A program made the position numbers and the translations under genes. From Galbula dea (Eukaryota; Chordata; Aves; Piciformes; Galbulidae): a stretch of DNA of 64,000 nt. The DNA lies in assembly GCA_013399015.1 (NCBI GenBank), contig VWZX01007013.1, positions 1,372,024 through 1,436,023 of the forward strand. Direction: 5' to 3'. Under the pieces are notes generated by a model. It did not search any database. It saw only the letters and a list, made by a program, of their open reading frames with translations, and was not told the origin of the DNA. Positions 11,327-24,281 of the stretch are shown piece by piece (position 1 is the stretch's first letter; each line of letters opens with the position of its first letter).

Positions 11327-13662
11327 GACAAAAGGAGATTTTTTTCTATTTTTATATTAGTAAAATAGACACTAAATATCTACATTATTTTCAGTTCTTT
11401 TAAACATATTTGCTTATAAATGTTCCTCTTGTTACTTCAGAGGAGAAAAAAGGTTTACAAGGTGTTTTATAGCAGTATAGTTAAAAATTTTGCCTGTTAT
11501 TTTAAAAAATATTAACATAAATTATTATCATAATATACCATCTGGGCCACTCTCTTTCTAATCAAATACTTTTTTGTTCTGTTAGTTTTTCTTCCAATTT
11601 TCCTCTGGAAAGCTGCAAACAGATTTGGTTTTGTTTTGCTTTTGTTTCTATATATGACCACAACATGACACCTTCAAGATGCCTCCTTCTATTTATTACA
11701 TATATAATTTATACAAAAGAACTCCATTTTCTGATTACAGGTTGTACTAAATAGTGCAGTAGAGCTCCTAAATAATCACTTTAGATAGTAAAACTGTAGA
11801 TTTCACCAGTCTCAGGATTCTTTATCCAAGCAGTGAAAACACTGTACTAAGAATGCAGCAATGTCTTATTAACCATGTTAGGGATTTCTTTGCTGTAAGA
11901 TTTTAACAAAAATTTAAATACTAGGAGGACAGAAAAAAACCCTAATTTGATGAAGACTGAAACATCTTCATTCATTATTTTTTATTTTACTTTGTCTTAG
12001 ACAATCCTAACTAGACCTTTGCAATTTAAAGACCAGATACCCTTAGAGGAACAGTTATTCCAAATGACTCTTCCCAAAATCAGCTGTTGATGAATCTTCT
12101 TTGCCCAAAGTTGTCCTCCAACACTTTCAGCAAATTGCATTCTCAAATAAATCCTCATGCCTTCATGCTAAAGTTTATACTTCTTAACCAGCTCTTAATT
12201 TCATGCTGTAAGAGGAGCAATCCAGTAAGCAGCTACATAACATCCATGCTTTTTTTAGTAGCTTCATATGAAACAAAACACCCTAGGGGAATGTATATAT
12301 GCTATGTTGTATGAATGTGGACATGTTTTTTGAGAAAGGGACAGTACTGAGCATTATGAACATGCAAACTGATCCAGTGTCCAGGATTCAGCTCTTTTTC
12401 TTTATTTTAAGAAGTATGGAAGTCTCTGCATTGTTTATCTTTGTATTGAACTCATTGGCAACTATGTTACCTGAGTTCTTCTGATATCTAAAATACTTCC
12501 CTTTTTCCACTACCCAGAATGATTAATTGACTTAAAACCTGGGTTTTCTGGGTCTTGTACTGAATGCAAAAGAGGAGGGAGAAGATTTTTTTTTTTTACA
12601 GAAAAATCTTTCTATTTTTACCACTACTGCTCTCACAGATTTGGTTTCTTGTGGACTATCTTGAATTGTTGCCTCATAGAGAAGTGTGTCATCATGATTT
12701 AGAAAACCCTATCTATGCACTGTAACTTTTTCAGCCACATATGGCATAGAGTTTATTTTTAAGAGAATATTTAATCTATCCTGTGCAGAAATATATTTGG
12801 TGGAAAGTAAGGTGTTGAAAACAGAAGGGTCTAAGAAATTGAAAAATGATCCTAATTTCACAAAGTACTGTAAAATCTCCCCAGTTAGGTATCCTCTTTA
12901 GAATTTGGCCATTCTTCAAGAAATGTCTGTATCTCTCAAAGATACTGTGTCATTTCAGCAGGTTAGGATGAACACCATAGGACAGCTGAGATAGCAATAG
13001 ACATCATCTAGTGTACTATATGGCATCTTCCTTCGTAGGTAGGAATACTGATGCTTTAAAAGAAAACTTCTTGGGTAACTTCTTTTTCTGAGACAAACAG
13101 CTTTTATTTTGACAGTTATCCTTCTGATCAACAGGTTCTTTCTCTAAGACATCTTTTAAACTGTGCAAAATTATTCCTATCAGAACACAGAGCTTAACCC
13201 TCAGTCATTATCAGATGATTTCAGGATCAGTGGCTGCAAGGAATTAGAGATTATATTGTTTGCCAGAGGCATTTGATATAACTGTTTATTCAATATTTTT
13301 GCTGCTGATTGAAGTTAAGGAACTGAGAGATGAATAACAAAATACTTTCCCACTTTGTGTGTGTCTATGTGTACAAAATCATTATTTTCTGTAGAATTTC
13401 TTCTAAATCTTAAAACCAGAAGATTTCTCTGAGTCTGTCAGGACAGTACCATTACTAAGCTATTCCAGTTCACTGTATTTTATTTCAAAGATTATATCTT
13501 CTTAATAACCTCCCTCCCTGCTTCTGTATACAATATACCTTCACAAGTTCTATCAAAAATATTTCTTACTGCCTTCAGTTACAGTGTATATTCTGCTTAA
13601 AAGTCTGGCAAAGAGCAGACAGATGTTATTTTGACTTGAAAACATGTTACATGCTAACTCAA
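11327..13662. other. AT-rich DNA, no gene seen
   Basis: No repeat or coding signal recognised. Confidence 0.45.
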
Positions 13663-13715
13663 TGTGAGAGTATACTAATATATATGAGAATATACTAATA
13701 TGTGAGAATATAATA
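13663..13715 (+). repeat. 20-bp imperfect tandem repeat
   Basis: About 2.6 copies of a 20-bp unit built on GAGAATATACTAATAT. Confidence 0.65.
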
Positions 13716-13807
13716 GTTTAATTGCTTACATGTGATATGAATAGTCAATTTACACTGAAATATTGGCTGGTTTATAAAAAGCAATAAGGAACCAGGTTAA
13801 AGTAGGA

Positions 13808-13830
13808 CAGAGAGACTTAGAGAGTGAGAG

Positions 13831-13870
<40 letters not shown>
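13808..13870 (+). repeat. (GA)n/(GT)n microsatellite
   Basis: A short GA-rich tract (13808-13833) runs into about 18 uninterrupted GT units (13834-13870). An alternating purine-pyrimidine run of this length can adopt Z-DNA and is likely to vary in length between individuals. Confidence 0.95.
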
Positions 13871-13871
<1 letters not shown>

Positions 13872-14762
13872 ATGTGGTTTAAAATCAGTTTCTCCCAAGA
13901 GACTGAATATCTAAACAGCAAAAAAGAGTCAGCTAATATGCTTTCTCTTTTTACTGGAAAACAAAACTCTGAACCTTTAGCCACCTTTCTTACTTGTGTT
14001 GTAGGGATGCTTAGTAAATAGAATCAGAGTAAATCTAGTTAGGAGTAAAAGCTCTGAATCTCACTTGAAGTACATGAAGCATCCCCAGCACTGATTACTT
14101 TGTTCTACTGACTCTCTCCTATCTGAATGCCTTGATGTTATGAATATAGCTGGTGAGAACCAGTCACCTGGCACTGAATGTGGTTTAGCTTAATCTGCTT
14201 TTGTTGATTTGTTTTAGCTGTTCTAAGTAACTGTTCTCATCCAGAGTAAGAAATTCCTTATGTGATATTTTTCTGGTATTTCTGCACTGTAGCATTCTGA
14301 TTAATCTCTAAGCTAAGATTCAGATGCTTAAGCTAATTTTCTAGTGCTCTTTTAGATATGCCTCCCTCTGACTTCTCTGCCTGCTTATTCAGAAGATCTC
14401 CCATCAAGCTTCCCACAGGGTGTGCAACATTTTGATTAGCCCCATACAGCCCCTGAATATACCTTACATCTAGGTGACCGAACTGAGCTCAGTCACTCCT
14501 GTAAACATTATTTACATGCAGATTATTGACCAATTTGCTGGGAAGTGCCTATTTCTATACATCACCTAGATCATCAACAGTTCTAAGTCCCAAACTCAGC
14601 TAGTACATTTTCAAGTGTCAGAGGACAAAATTGTGCTCCAAAACAAACCATTCTCAATTTCATTCTATTAGCCTTTTCTACCCAGCCAATAAATTCAATA
14701 TTCCTGGCACAATACTACTACTACTACAATATTGTAGTTTCTCTCTTTTGATCTTACTTCAA
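13871..14762. other. AT-rich DNA, no gene seen
   Basis: Includes a short (CTA)n-like run near 14715-14726; otherwise nothing recognised. Confidence 0.45.
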
Positions 14763-15275
14763 TGTGGTAGTGTGCATCCTCCTCCCCCCGCCCCCATTCC
14801 TGCTTAAGCCACCAGCGTGGGTTGTGATGGCTGCATCCTGCTTACTCTGGACTCTGGGAGTCAGAGGGTGACATGGTAGCCAAGGGCTGTCTGGAACAGT
14901 GACCTAGAAATCTTGCTGGTGTGCAAATATGACTGTAAGTCAATCATCTTACTTTATAAATAGTAGACAGCCCAGGGCCTATTGAGCTTTCCTGCACTGC
15001 AGCAGGATGCACACCAGGATCTTCCCTTGTGTAAGGAACTCTCTCATGGTTGCTTTTCAAGGTTCAGAGATTCCTTCAAGCAGATGAGTCTTGCTAAGTG
15101 ATTCACAGCATGCTAAATTTTGAAATCTTACCTAAGTGATATAAGGGAATGTTTGCACATATATTTTGGACATAAACTATTGATCAAATCTGGTATTAGG
15201 AGAGGATGCAGTTGCATCTAGATTCCTTTCTGAGAAGAAAGAAAGAGGATCCTTTCTGAACCTGGTGACTCAACA
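14763..15275 (+). mobile_element. GC-richer LTR-like repeat
   Basis: The segment starts TGTGGTAGTGTGCATCCTCC and ends near ACTCAACA, giving the TG...CA ends expected of an LTR. A TATA-like TTATAAATAG lies at 14954-14963. It is clearly GC-richer than the DNA on either side and well preserved in composition. I recall similar sequence as a dispersed avian endogenous-retrovirus repeat, but cannot name the family. No 5- or 6-bp target duplication is visible at the proposed ends (TTCAA versus GGAGG), so one or both ends may be wrong, or the repeat may continue past 15275. Confidence 0.45.
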
Positions 15276-15322
15276 GGAGGTTCTCCCTGATGGTTTTATT
15301 TTACCTTGTTCTCTACGTAGTA

Positions 15323-15425
15323 AATAATCAAGTGTACCTTGTCATTTAATCTTCTTAAACCACTCTTGCATTTACCATTGAACTTTGTTACATCAGTAGA
15401 CTATATAGTTGTTTCTCTCTTCTTT
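15323..15425 (+). repeat. Inverted repeat, left arm
   Basis: Matches the reverse complement of 15610-15712 over 103 bp with about 14 mismatches by hand alignment. The core TTAAACCACTCTTGCATTTA is identical in both arms. Confidence 0.9.
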
Positions 15426-15609
15426 AAAACAATCTTTCTGACATCATATGAAATTTTATTAATTGCAGGTCTCACATTTTTTCTAGTTAGAAGCAGAGAT
15501 TACAGAACCATGGCCATTAAAATGCTAATGGATTTTCTGTGTGACAATTTATGCCACAGTAAATAAAACAGGGTGCATAGTCAAGTGATTGCAATTTTTA
15601 ACCTTGATA

Positions 15610-15712
15610 AAAGAAGAGAGAAGTAACAATATACTTTACTTGTATAACAAAGTTCAATGATAAATGCAAGAGTGGTTTAATAAGATTAAAGGACAATATT
15701 CACTTGATTATT
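15610..15712 (-). repeat. Inverted repeat, right arm
   Basis: Partner of 15323-15425 across a 184-bp spacer. Both arms have the same length and similarity stops sharply at both ends. Confidence 0.9.
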
Positions 15713-17611
15713 ATTGTTGAAGTGTGGAATCTTACAATTTCTCTTATTATTTCATTTCTGAACCTTTATTTTTTTAAAACAAAATTGTCTTATTCATTGA
15801 TATTTCTTATTTTCCAGTGTATTAGTAACATTTCCCACATTTTATCATCTGTACATTTAGTAAGTACATGTTTTCTTTATGAAAACATGAAGAGTTCTTG
15901 ACTCAAGAGAGTATTTTGCAGAACTTGGTAAAAACAGTTGGGGAATGTGGGAATGTCTGATAGGAATATTTGTTTTACTGAAGTTTCCTCTAAAAAATCT
16001 ATTCCAGCTGATTATATAATATGGCTGACCTGAGAGAAACAATGCAGATATTAGATATTTATTTGCTTGTGAATGATACTGTTATGTCAATATAGATGTA
16101 GTCCAGGTTCTTTAGAGAATCTCTGGAATGCTCATGATTTTGGACTGCAGTAATTACATCCAAGTTTTGTTTAATTTATTACATCAATTGCACAGAATCC
16201 AGTAATTTATATGTAAGTATCAGTAAAGGATTTCATTTGGAAACATTCTTTTTTCTCTGCTCGTAAAAAATTTTCTCTTTCCCACTAAAAGGGAATGGAA
16301 GATTAATTTCAAGTTCTTATTTCTACAATTCCTGTATGTTAAAAATAGCATGTTAATGCTAATATTTACAAAAAGTAATCCAATTTCCCAAGATATCTGC
16401 ATATATACCTTGGTACAATTTGTTAGGGTTTGGCTCTGTCTGTGGTAGGCTTTCTAAAAGGTGCCTCTAAGCTTCTGCCAATAGAAAGCAAAAGGCAGGG
16501 TTACTGATTAACCTTACTTCTCTCCATCAGAGTGAGGGTGATTCTCTTTCATCACATTGTAATAGTTTTCTTGGGTACTGTTCATTAGTTATGACCAAGA
16601 AGCAATGTTCATTTGCCATATAGTGATATTTTTACAGCATAGTTCTGCACACAAAAATCGAAAGCAATGATAACAGCCTGAATTTACCTCTATGTGGTGT
16701 TACTGGAATTGTCTGCTACTTTCCTGTCTTATAGTTACTACGTTTCTTAGAGAGACTAAATATCTGCCTGTGACTTGTTGCTAACAAACCTAAAGAAAAG
16801 CAAGTTCCATGTACTTGTTCACATACACAGGAGGCTATTAACTCTCACTAGGGGAAAAGAGGGAGTTTTACTGTAGTTTACTTCAAGCAGATAACAAGAA
16901 AAACTGCAGGAATCTGTATGTGACTGCGAGAAGCTACAAAAAGGACTTCTGATCCTATATTAACCTCTGTGATTGCATCTATATCTACTTACTAAGTGGC
17001 TCCTCATCTTAGTGAACTGGCTTGAACTTTTGTATCAGTTCACTGAGAAAGCACCAGAAATAAATCAGAAAGTTTGTCACACTCAAAATCATAGCAGTTT
17101 AGAATAAATAACTTTCCCAGAACTCAACATTTTTGATAGCAACAATATGCACACACATGTGATTGATACATATGGAACAATGAGTGGTTTCCATGTTATT
17201 TTTATTTAAAAACCCCCACTTCTATTAAGTAGTATATAATTAGAAAATATGATTCTGTAATGATATGATTCTGTACTTAATTTCAAAATAATTTCAAAAA
17301 TAAATTTACTGTATCCTGCATTACTTTTCTGACATTTAGTATTTGCTGATTAGCATAAAATTATGAGATTGGAAACACAAAGCAAAGGGGAGGGGGACAA
17401 AAAATTACATTATGCACAAATGATAAAAATGATGAAATTCTGAATAAAGTGTAAATCTCAAAGATGACATGATAATATCTGTTTCATTGTTTTTAAGAAT
17501 ATGCTTAGAGAGGGAAGGTTAGATTTTTCTTTTGGTGGTAATAAGATTTTGTGACAACTGGTGTGAACACATCCTAAATAAAGGAGATAAAAAAAGTCTG
17601 ACAAAAGATAT
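15713..17611. other. AT-rich DNA, no gene seen
   Basis: No repeat or coding signal recognised. Confidence 0.45.
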
Positions 17612-18105
17612 TTTTTCTCCTAATATCCAGCCTAAACCTCTCCTGGCAAATTTAAGGCCATTTCCCCTCATCCTGTCACTTGTTACCTGGGAGAAGAAAC
17701 TGACATCCACCTTGCTACATCCTCCTTTCAGGTAGCTGTAGAGAGAGATAAGGTCTCCTCTCAGAGTCCTCTTCTCCAGGAGAAACAGCCCCAGTTTTTT
17801 AGTCTCCCGGCCTCTGGTCACAATGCTTATGCTCCAGACTCCTCACCAGCTTTGTTGCCCTTCTTTGGACACAGTCCAGCACCTCAATGTCTTTTTTGTA
17901 GTGGGGGCCCAAAACTGAACACATTGTTCAAGGTGCAGGCTCACCAGCATTGAGTAAAGGTGCATGATCACTTCCCTAGTTCTGCTGGCCACAGTATTTC
18001 TGATCCAATCCAGGATGCTGCTGGCCCTCTTGGCCACCTGGGCACACTGCTGGCTCATATTCATCTGGCTGCCAACCAGCACCCCCATGACACTTTCTGT
18101 TGGGC
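17612..18105 (-). mobile_element. CR1 LINE ORF2 C-terminal fragment
   Basis: Two minus-strand frames cover consecutive parts of the CR1 reverse transcriptase C-terminal region. The first has MNMSQQCAQVAKRASSILD, RNTVASRTREVIMHLYSML and CVQFWAP; after a frameshift near 17840 the second has LGLFLLEKRTLRGDLISLY, SYLKGGCSKVDVSFFSQ and TSDRMRGNGLK. The 3' end is missing: similarity ends around the codons for LGWIL at about 17612, before the 3' UTR and terminal repeat. The copy is therefore truncated at both ends, unusual for CR1, which normally keeps its 3' end. A later deletion is the likely cause. Confidence 0.92.
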
Positions 18106-20639
18106 AGCTTTGCCTTATATAGTCAAGTCTTTCTTCTTTTAAGAATATTTTTCCAGGAGTTCCAAGAAAAGTGCTACTGTGCAATGCAAATTATACCTGC
18201 ACAGTAGATTTGTCACTAGTTATTCTGTGAATGCACAGAAAAATTCTTAACTGAATGCACGGAGTGTGATTTCATGCATATTTTTTCTTCTTTCACTCAG
18301 AAAAGCCCCTAAATTGAACTCAAAACTGAGAGAAATTTTAAGATGCTTCATGGATGTCTGGGATTCCAAGCCCATGGAAAAAATTAGAATGAGAATAAAT
18401 TTGAAGAGACAGACTGCTGAGCAGCAGAGGAAAGATGAAGTTGTTTAGGAGTATATTCCTAATGAATGCAGTAATATGATAGGATAAGTGTAATGACTTT
18501 ATCTGGCTTTAAATAATACCCTTGCTGCCTATTACTTTAATGGTCAATGATAGGGAAAGAGAACTTATGATGTGATCATACCATGATTGAAACACAGCTC
18601 CAAATAGTACAGGTTAAATATAACTGTCAATATATGAGCTAGCAGTGGACTGAATAGCTCTCCAAACCCTTCTAACTGTATTGACTAGGAGTACACTGTT
18701 TAAACTGGCAGCTTAGAATTTTGAGGTTTTTTCCTCCACATACGTTCTATACACACAAATCCAATAAAGAAAAATATTGTCACCTAAGGAAAGGACTGAA
18801 ACAGTCAGTGAAGAATGACTGAGAGAGCTGTGAGATCACTCTGGAGTCCTAACAGCTGGGATGAACACTTAAACAAATAATTAAAAAAAAAATTGCAAAC
18901 CTGTCTTATGAGACCAATAATTTGCTTCGTTCCTTTCTACCAAGACTTGTTTTGTTTATTTTGTTTAAAGAAGTACTTTTTCTTATGTCTGACAGATGCA
19001 TGCATAGAGTCTTCAAGTGCAGCTCTGCCCTCAGAGCAGTTGAACAGTTTCTCAAGCAGTGCACCATCAGGTTGATGTGAACTGACAGTGCTTACACCCA
19101 GGTGTCATTTTCTAACTTGACTGTTGACAAAAAATGTGGCTTGACAGGTCTTATTTTCTGTTTCACCTCTCCATGCAGCTTTCCTTTCCTTAACAAGAAA
19201 TGTTAAAGGACTGTTTTATTAGCATGTAAAAAGTTCATGTGTGTGAAGGCCTCTTGTGTGCTTGCAGATCCACACAGTTTCTGTGCATAGACTTATCTGG
19301 TCTCCCTACATCCCATTCCTTCTATAACATTCCCTATGAGGCTCTTAGTTAACTACAGCTCTGAAAAATGATGGGGGTTTTCTAATACAATTTCTAAATG
19401 ATGGAATTAAGAGTTCAGGAACATGGTAAATTTCTGAAATAGATGACTAATAATTTCTGTCAAATTGAGTATTTAGTGTGTGACTAAAAAAACTGAAAAT
19501 CTTTTGATTGTCAATAAATGAAATAAGAAGCCTACTAAAATTTTATTTCTAATAAGAGTCTGAAATGATGCATAAGGCTTGAATAGTTCAGAAGTACATT
19601 TTGCTTTGTTGCATAATTTCAAATTAACCAATTCAAGCTATATATGCTGCATCAACAGGTGATCAACAGTAGCAAGCACTAGTAAGACACCCCTGAAATT
19701 ATACAGAACAACTCATTTTACTGCCTCTGGTAAGTAACTTAGGGACCTGCAGCAATGAAAAAAAAGGAGTACTTCTTTATACTAGCAGTGAAGTACACAA
19801 TATTAAAACTTAACAGTTGTGCACAAAGCAGAGAGGGAAACAGTTTAATAGAAGATTGGTTCACTGAGTGGAGCATGAATTTAATGTTCGGGTGTCCAGT
19901 CTTTAAATTAGTATTTTCTTTATATAATTCACTGCATAAAACTATCCTAGAGAATATTTTACTCAAGTGAGGGTGGAGGGAGAGGAGAGGAGAAGAAGAA
20001 AGTATTTCATGCTGATATGAAAACAGTAGGAAAACATACAAACAGCAGTTGAACATATGAAGGTGATATACAGCCATCCAGAGAGTCATGAGACAGCACT
20101 GACAGAAGAACACTACAAAGTAATCCAGTTTATGCCTAAGGTTCTTCTATTCTCTGAACATTCAAAGCATAGTAAAAAGAGCAACATACTCTATGTGCAC
20201 TTTAGACATAAAAAGATCACAAAATACAGGTTGTGGTAAGTCAGTGAAGAAGGGCAGAAAGAAACTGTATTCATGCAATTGATAGTTTGACTATAATGTG
20301 ACAAGAACCAGTGGAGAGGTAGAAAAACCTGGACTGTCAGTGGCAATAACTATGCAGAGATGAATTTCCTAAATAGTATGTGACAAGTTTACAACAACAT
20401 AACAAAATGTAGCAGACCATCAGAGACCTAATGATTAAGATGGATATAGAATGGCTGTTCAGAGATTGACATTTTGGTCATAGCAAACATAGCTAAAGCA
20501 GAGATCTGTGACAGCAAGTACCACAGATGCCAGTGACAACCACATGGCATCAGTTCCATGTTACTCTATACTCAAAGCTAAATTGCAATATAAATGATAT
20601 AAATTTTAAATATGAAATACTGTATATGCAGTGATGACA
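18106..20639. other. AT-rich DNA, no gene seen
   Basis: A 124-codon minus-strand frame at 19739-20113 has no recognisable domain and is treated as chance. Confidence 0.4.
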
Positions 20640-20925
20640 GGATGGTGTAAAGAAGATGGAGTCAGACATGACAATAGGTCAAGCTGCATAAAATCATCAG
20701 AAATTCTGGTTAAGTATAAGAAAAATATTACCACAGAGGCAGTCAAAGACTGGAACAAGTTACCCAGGGAGGCATTGGTATGTCTGCCCTTGGAAGTACT
20801 CAAGACTTGACTGAACAGAACCTTGGGCTGTATTATCTAAATAGATCTGTTATGAGCAGCTTTTGGAGTATATGTTCCCTGGATGTCCCTCCTAACCTAA
20901 ATTGTTCTGTGGTTCTAGTAGGGAA
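20640..20925 (+). mobile_element. Old CR1 LINE 3' end
   Basis: A plus-strand frame shows the decayed end of CR1 ORF2, EAVKDWNKLPREALVC (family: HWNRLPREVVE) and LPLEVLKT. A degraded 3' UTR follows, ending CCTCCTAACCTAAATTGTTC and then TGTGGTTCTA. Drift and small deletions are much heavier than in the copies at 5.3 and 55 kb. The left boundary is approximate. Confidence 0.75.
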
Positions 20926-21458
20926 TATTTTTAATTTCTCTGTGGTAGTGTTGTTGTGGCTGTGATGATCAAAGGACTTCATAAAACAAGCTTTGTATAA
21001 ACAGACAGCATCTCTTGTCAGGAGGGGAAGCATACAAGCTTTAGGGAATACAAAATACTTTTTTGGAGTTTGTTTTTAATGCAAGTTTTTGATACCTGGT
21101 TAGAATTTTTTGTCAGTTTTATTGGCTAGATATTTGTGGTCCATGTAGATTTTCATGTTGTATTCATGTTGCTCCAGCATATCTGGAAGCAAAAGAAGTG
21201 TATGGCACAATTTTAATGTTTTTCTCCTCAGGTCTTGCTGTTCATGCTGGACAATGTTCATACATGTGAATGCACTATATATGATTCAGAATTTACATAG
21301 TCTTTTTGCTTTATCAGTACTATCTTTCTTTTTCCATCCTCATCTCTCCCTTTTAAACCATAAAATCAAGAGCTGTCTGTAAAAGATAAAATATGATATT
21401 AAAAAAAAAAAATCCTAAGATGGATATTTGGATAGGAGCAAGAAATCAGAGTCAAACT
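20926..21458. other. AT-rich DNA, no gene seen
   Basis: A 12-A run at about 21400 is the only notable feature. Confidence 0.4.
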
Positions 21459-22160
21459 GTCAAGGGTTAGGTCTGGGCTAGCCACTAGACAAATGACAGA
21501 CACTGTCTACTAACCCTTCTTCCTTCTCAGAGGGAAAGAGAAAGGGAGTAATGGAACAAGGTTTATGGATTAGGGAAAAACAAACAAACAAACAAACAAA
21601 CAACCTCTACATTGACTTCAGTGAATATAATAACAACAAAATGAAATATATACAAATATAAACAAAATTGACATTGTACTCAGCCCCTTCTTGCCAATTA
21701 CATCCCAATCACCACTGATGCTGTGTGTAGGCAATGTGGATGTGCCAGTCTGGACTCAGTGGCAGGCTGGATTCAGGAATACACAGATTGGGATGGAAGG
21801 CAGAACAAGAGTCCTCCTCTGGCACTGGCCATTGTAGAAGAGAGCTTGGCCTTTGTGATCCCCCAGCTTTATACTGAATATGTTGTATATGTAATGGAAC
21901 ACCTAGCAGGTCAGTTTTCAGTTGCATGTCCTGTCTTCTCCTCTCTGCAGTTGTGACCTCCTGTTTTATGACACCCCAGTGTGGTACACAAATTTTGGCA
22001 GTGGCCTTGGTCTCCACAGAAGCAAGAATAAACAAGAGCCTTTCTGCATACCAGTACTTGGTAGTAACAATAAATATCAAGCATTATCATTTTTAGAAGC
22101 AGACACTGTCTGCAAAGATAGGCCTTTAACTTCAGAAAGTAACAAGTAACAGTTCTTAGA
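21459..22160 (-). mobile_element. Avian ERV LTR, minus strand, 5'-truncated
   Basis: The plus strand begins TGTCAAGGGTTAGG, the reverse complement of an LTR 3' end, and runs through AGTCTGGACTCAGTGGCAGG, CCCCCAGCTTTATACTG, CAATAAATATCAAGCATTAT and GAAGCAGACACTGTCTGC. The landmarks TTTATAYNGAATGY, CATACCAGT and AGAAGCAGRCASTGTCTGY recur in the same order at 45430-45908, where the 5' end TGTCCTGGTTTGGG is kept. Here the first 100 or so bases of the LTR are lost. CAGCTTTATACTG gives a TATA element on the minus strand. A (CAAA)n run at 21580-21603 lies inside. No gag or pol coding is adjacent, so it is a solo LTR. Confidence 0.75.
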
Positions 22161-24281
22161 TTTTCTTCTTTTATGGAGTAGTAGAGATAGAAAGGGAGAA
22201 AGCACAAAAGACTTTAAAACAGACTACTACACTACTCTGGAAAAGATCTTGCACAATCCTACACATTTGCTAGAGTTCATAACCATAAGCTTGCTGTTTT
22301 AGAGAAGACAGAAAGAGTCCAGCCAGTTGACATGACAGAGTCTGCCTAGTGTCTGTTTCTATGTGTCTGTATCTATGTCAGTAAAAATTCTATTGATGCT
22401 TCTTTGTAAGGAGACTCTGATAATGTAGGCCAGCATCTTCCTTTTCTGGCACAGAAGTGGTTTTTATTGACCATCTTTCTTACAGTTTCCAAGTCATTCT
22501 TTTTTCTGGTTTCTTACATATGACCTTTATTTTGCCTTAGATCTCAAACTTTCTCTCTTGTCTATTCCTCACTTTCAGACTGATTATCTTTCCCTAGTCA
22601 CATTTAAAAAGTCTCATTTGATTCCTTTGTTGTATATGTATATGGATTTTGAATAACAATTTTAAGATGTTGCCACTTTGCAAAAATACATGCTCAGATT
22701 TCACCTAATTACAAATGCCAAACATTATTGTTCAATCTAAAGGATATTTGTATGCTTCACACTGATTGATGTGTTCATGGCAAGATTTACTGATGTCTTA
22801 GACATAATTGGGACAGACTGACTGCTTCAGCATGTATCTTCACTTCACATATGGCCTGAAATCAGATTAGGAAAAAATTTATTTAGACTACCATTTCTAC
22901 TGAAAAAAAATCCTTCCAATATTTTCTTAAAAAGAGAAATTATTTTGCTGATTCATCGAATGAAATGTGGATGAGTAATCCAGATTTTTTTCTAATGTCT
23001 TATGAGAATACTCCTTCCAATAGTGTCATAGTTGAATGCTTACTTAGCTTTATCTAAGCATGAATGCTCCTCACTTCTGTTACCTATGCAATACAGAATA
23101 ATTTCATTATTATATTAAAAACCAAAATAAAATTATGTTAAGATTGCTAAATTAATTACTAAAATTAGAAAATAACAGTCTTCAATTAAATGATTGCATA
23201 TCAGTCAATTATGTTTCAGGAAAGTGCTGACGCTGGGGAACTTCCTACTAAATGCTGAGCTCCATGTCTCAGTAATTGAGATTCTAGGTTTGCTTAATGA
23301 AATAGCTGTATTTAGAGAACTGAACAAAATTGTCATAATTATTTGTGGAATACTCTCAGAAAAGGGGAAAAAAAGACAAAACTCAAAACCTCATATCATT
23401 TGTGATAACCAAAACATCTAGTTGAATGACAATATTAGCTGTGGGAACATACCAGATTAATTATAGGCATTACTGACTGCAGTAGCTGTAGCTGTGTAAT
23501 ACGAGCACAGGTGTATCTGTATTGTGTGTTGTTTTGGTTTTGGTTTGGGGGTTTGTTTGTTTGTTTTGGGGCTTTGTTTTTGTGGGTTTTTTGTTTGTTT
23601 TTTTATGTAAGCTTAAAAAAACTCCAACCAACATGACAAATTTGTTTAAGATTGAAATAAAATCAGAAGACATACATTAAAAGGATTTTTTAGTTAACAT
23701 GGTAAGTCTGTCTCATATTTAAAGTAGAGCTTCTAAAACCTGATTAACTTTGCAAATGCTTTAATTATATAAGATACACAGTTAAATGCAACATGCACTT
23801 TTTATATGCAAACACTGCAGAAAGTAACTTCCATCTGGTCTGAGAAAACTTACTAGACTCTCTCAGTTTTCACTTAGAATGTCAACTCAGTTGCCAATTA
23901 CCATAAGCCCACGTGATGTATGAACATCGGATGTTTGACAGGCTTATGGCTAGAAGCCTGCATTCAGTGGCTCGAACGGGTGGAACTAGGTATGGTTTCG
24001 AATGTCCTAGGGTATTTTATCTGACCCTACTCTCATCAGTTCAGAAGGATATGTGTCCCCCAGCTGTGTCAAGTCTTCCAACTTTGATCTTAGATTCCCT
24101 AGGACATCTTAAAACCCAGTAAAAATCTAAATTTAGGTAACTAAATCAAGGCCACTTGAGTTATTTCAAGGGCTAGCATCCACACTTACTATTCTCCTGT
24201 TTTTCCTGGCTACTTCATCCCTTGTGAAACCCCTTCTTACAAAGCTTCATGCAACTGCTTAAATGTAATACTACACTACTT
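22161..24281. other. AT-rich DNA with one GT-rich repeat
   Basis: No gene recognised. The GGTTT-rich run at 23524-23606 is listed separately. Confidence 0.4.
23524..23606 (+). repeat. GGTTT/GTTT simple repeat
   Basis: GGTTTT, GTTT and T-run units with G-runs of five, four and three; similar in kind to 4945-5045. Confidence 0.75.

Noticed and set aside
10964..11368. Longest open frame, 134 codons
   Set aside because: Lies inside a dispersed repeat whose other copies give similar frames; not a gene.
19739..20113. 124-codon minus-strand open frame
   Set aside because: Hydrophobic, leucine/phenylalanine/serine-rich product with no motif; looks like chance in AT-rich DNA.
21709..22207. Overlapping open frames of 98-123 codons
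   Set aside because: Entirely inside an LTR; they reflect its GC-richer composition.
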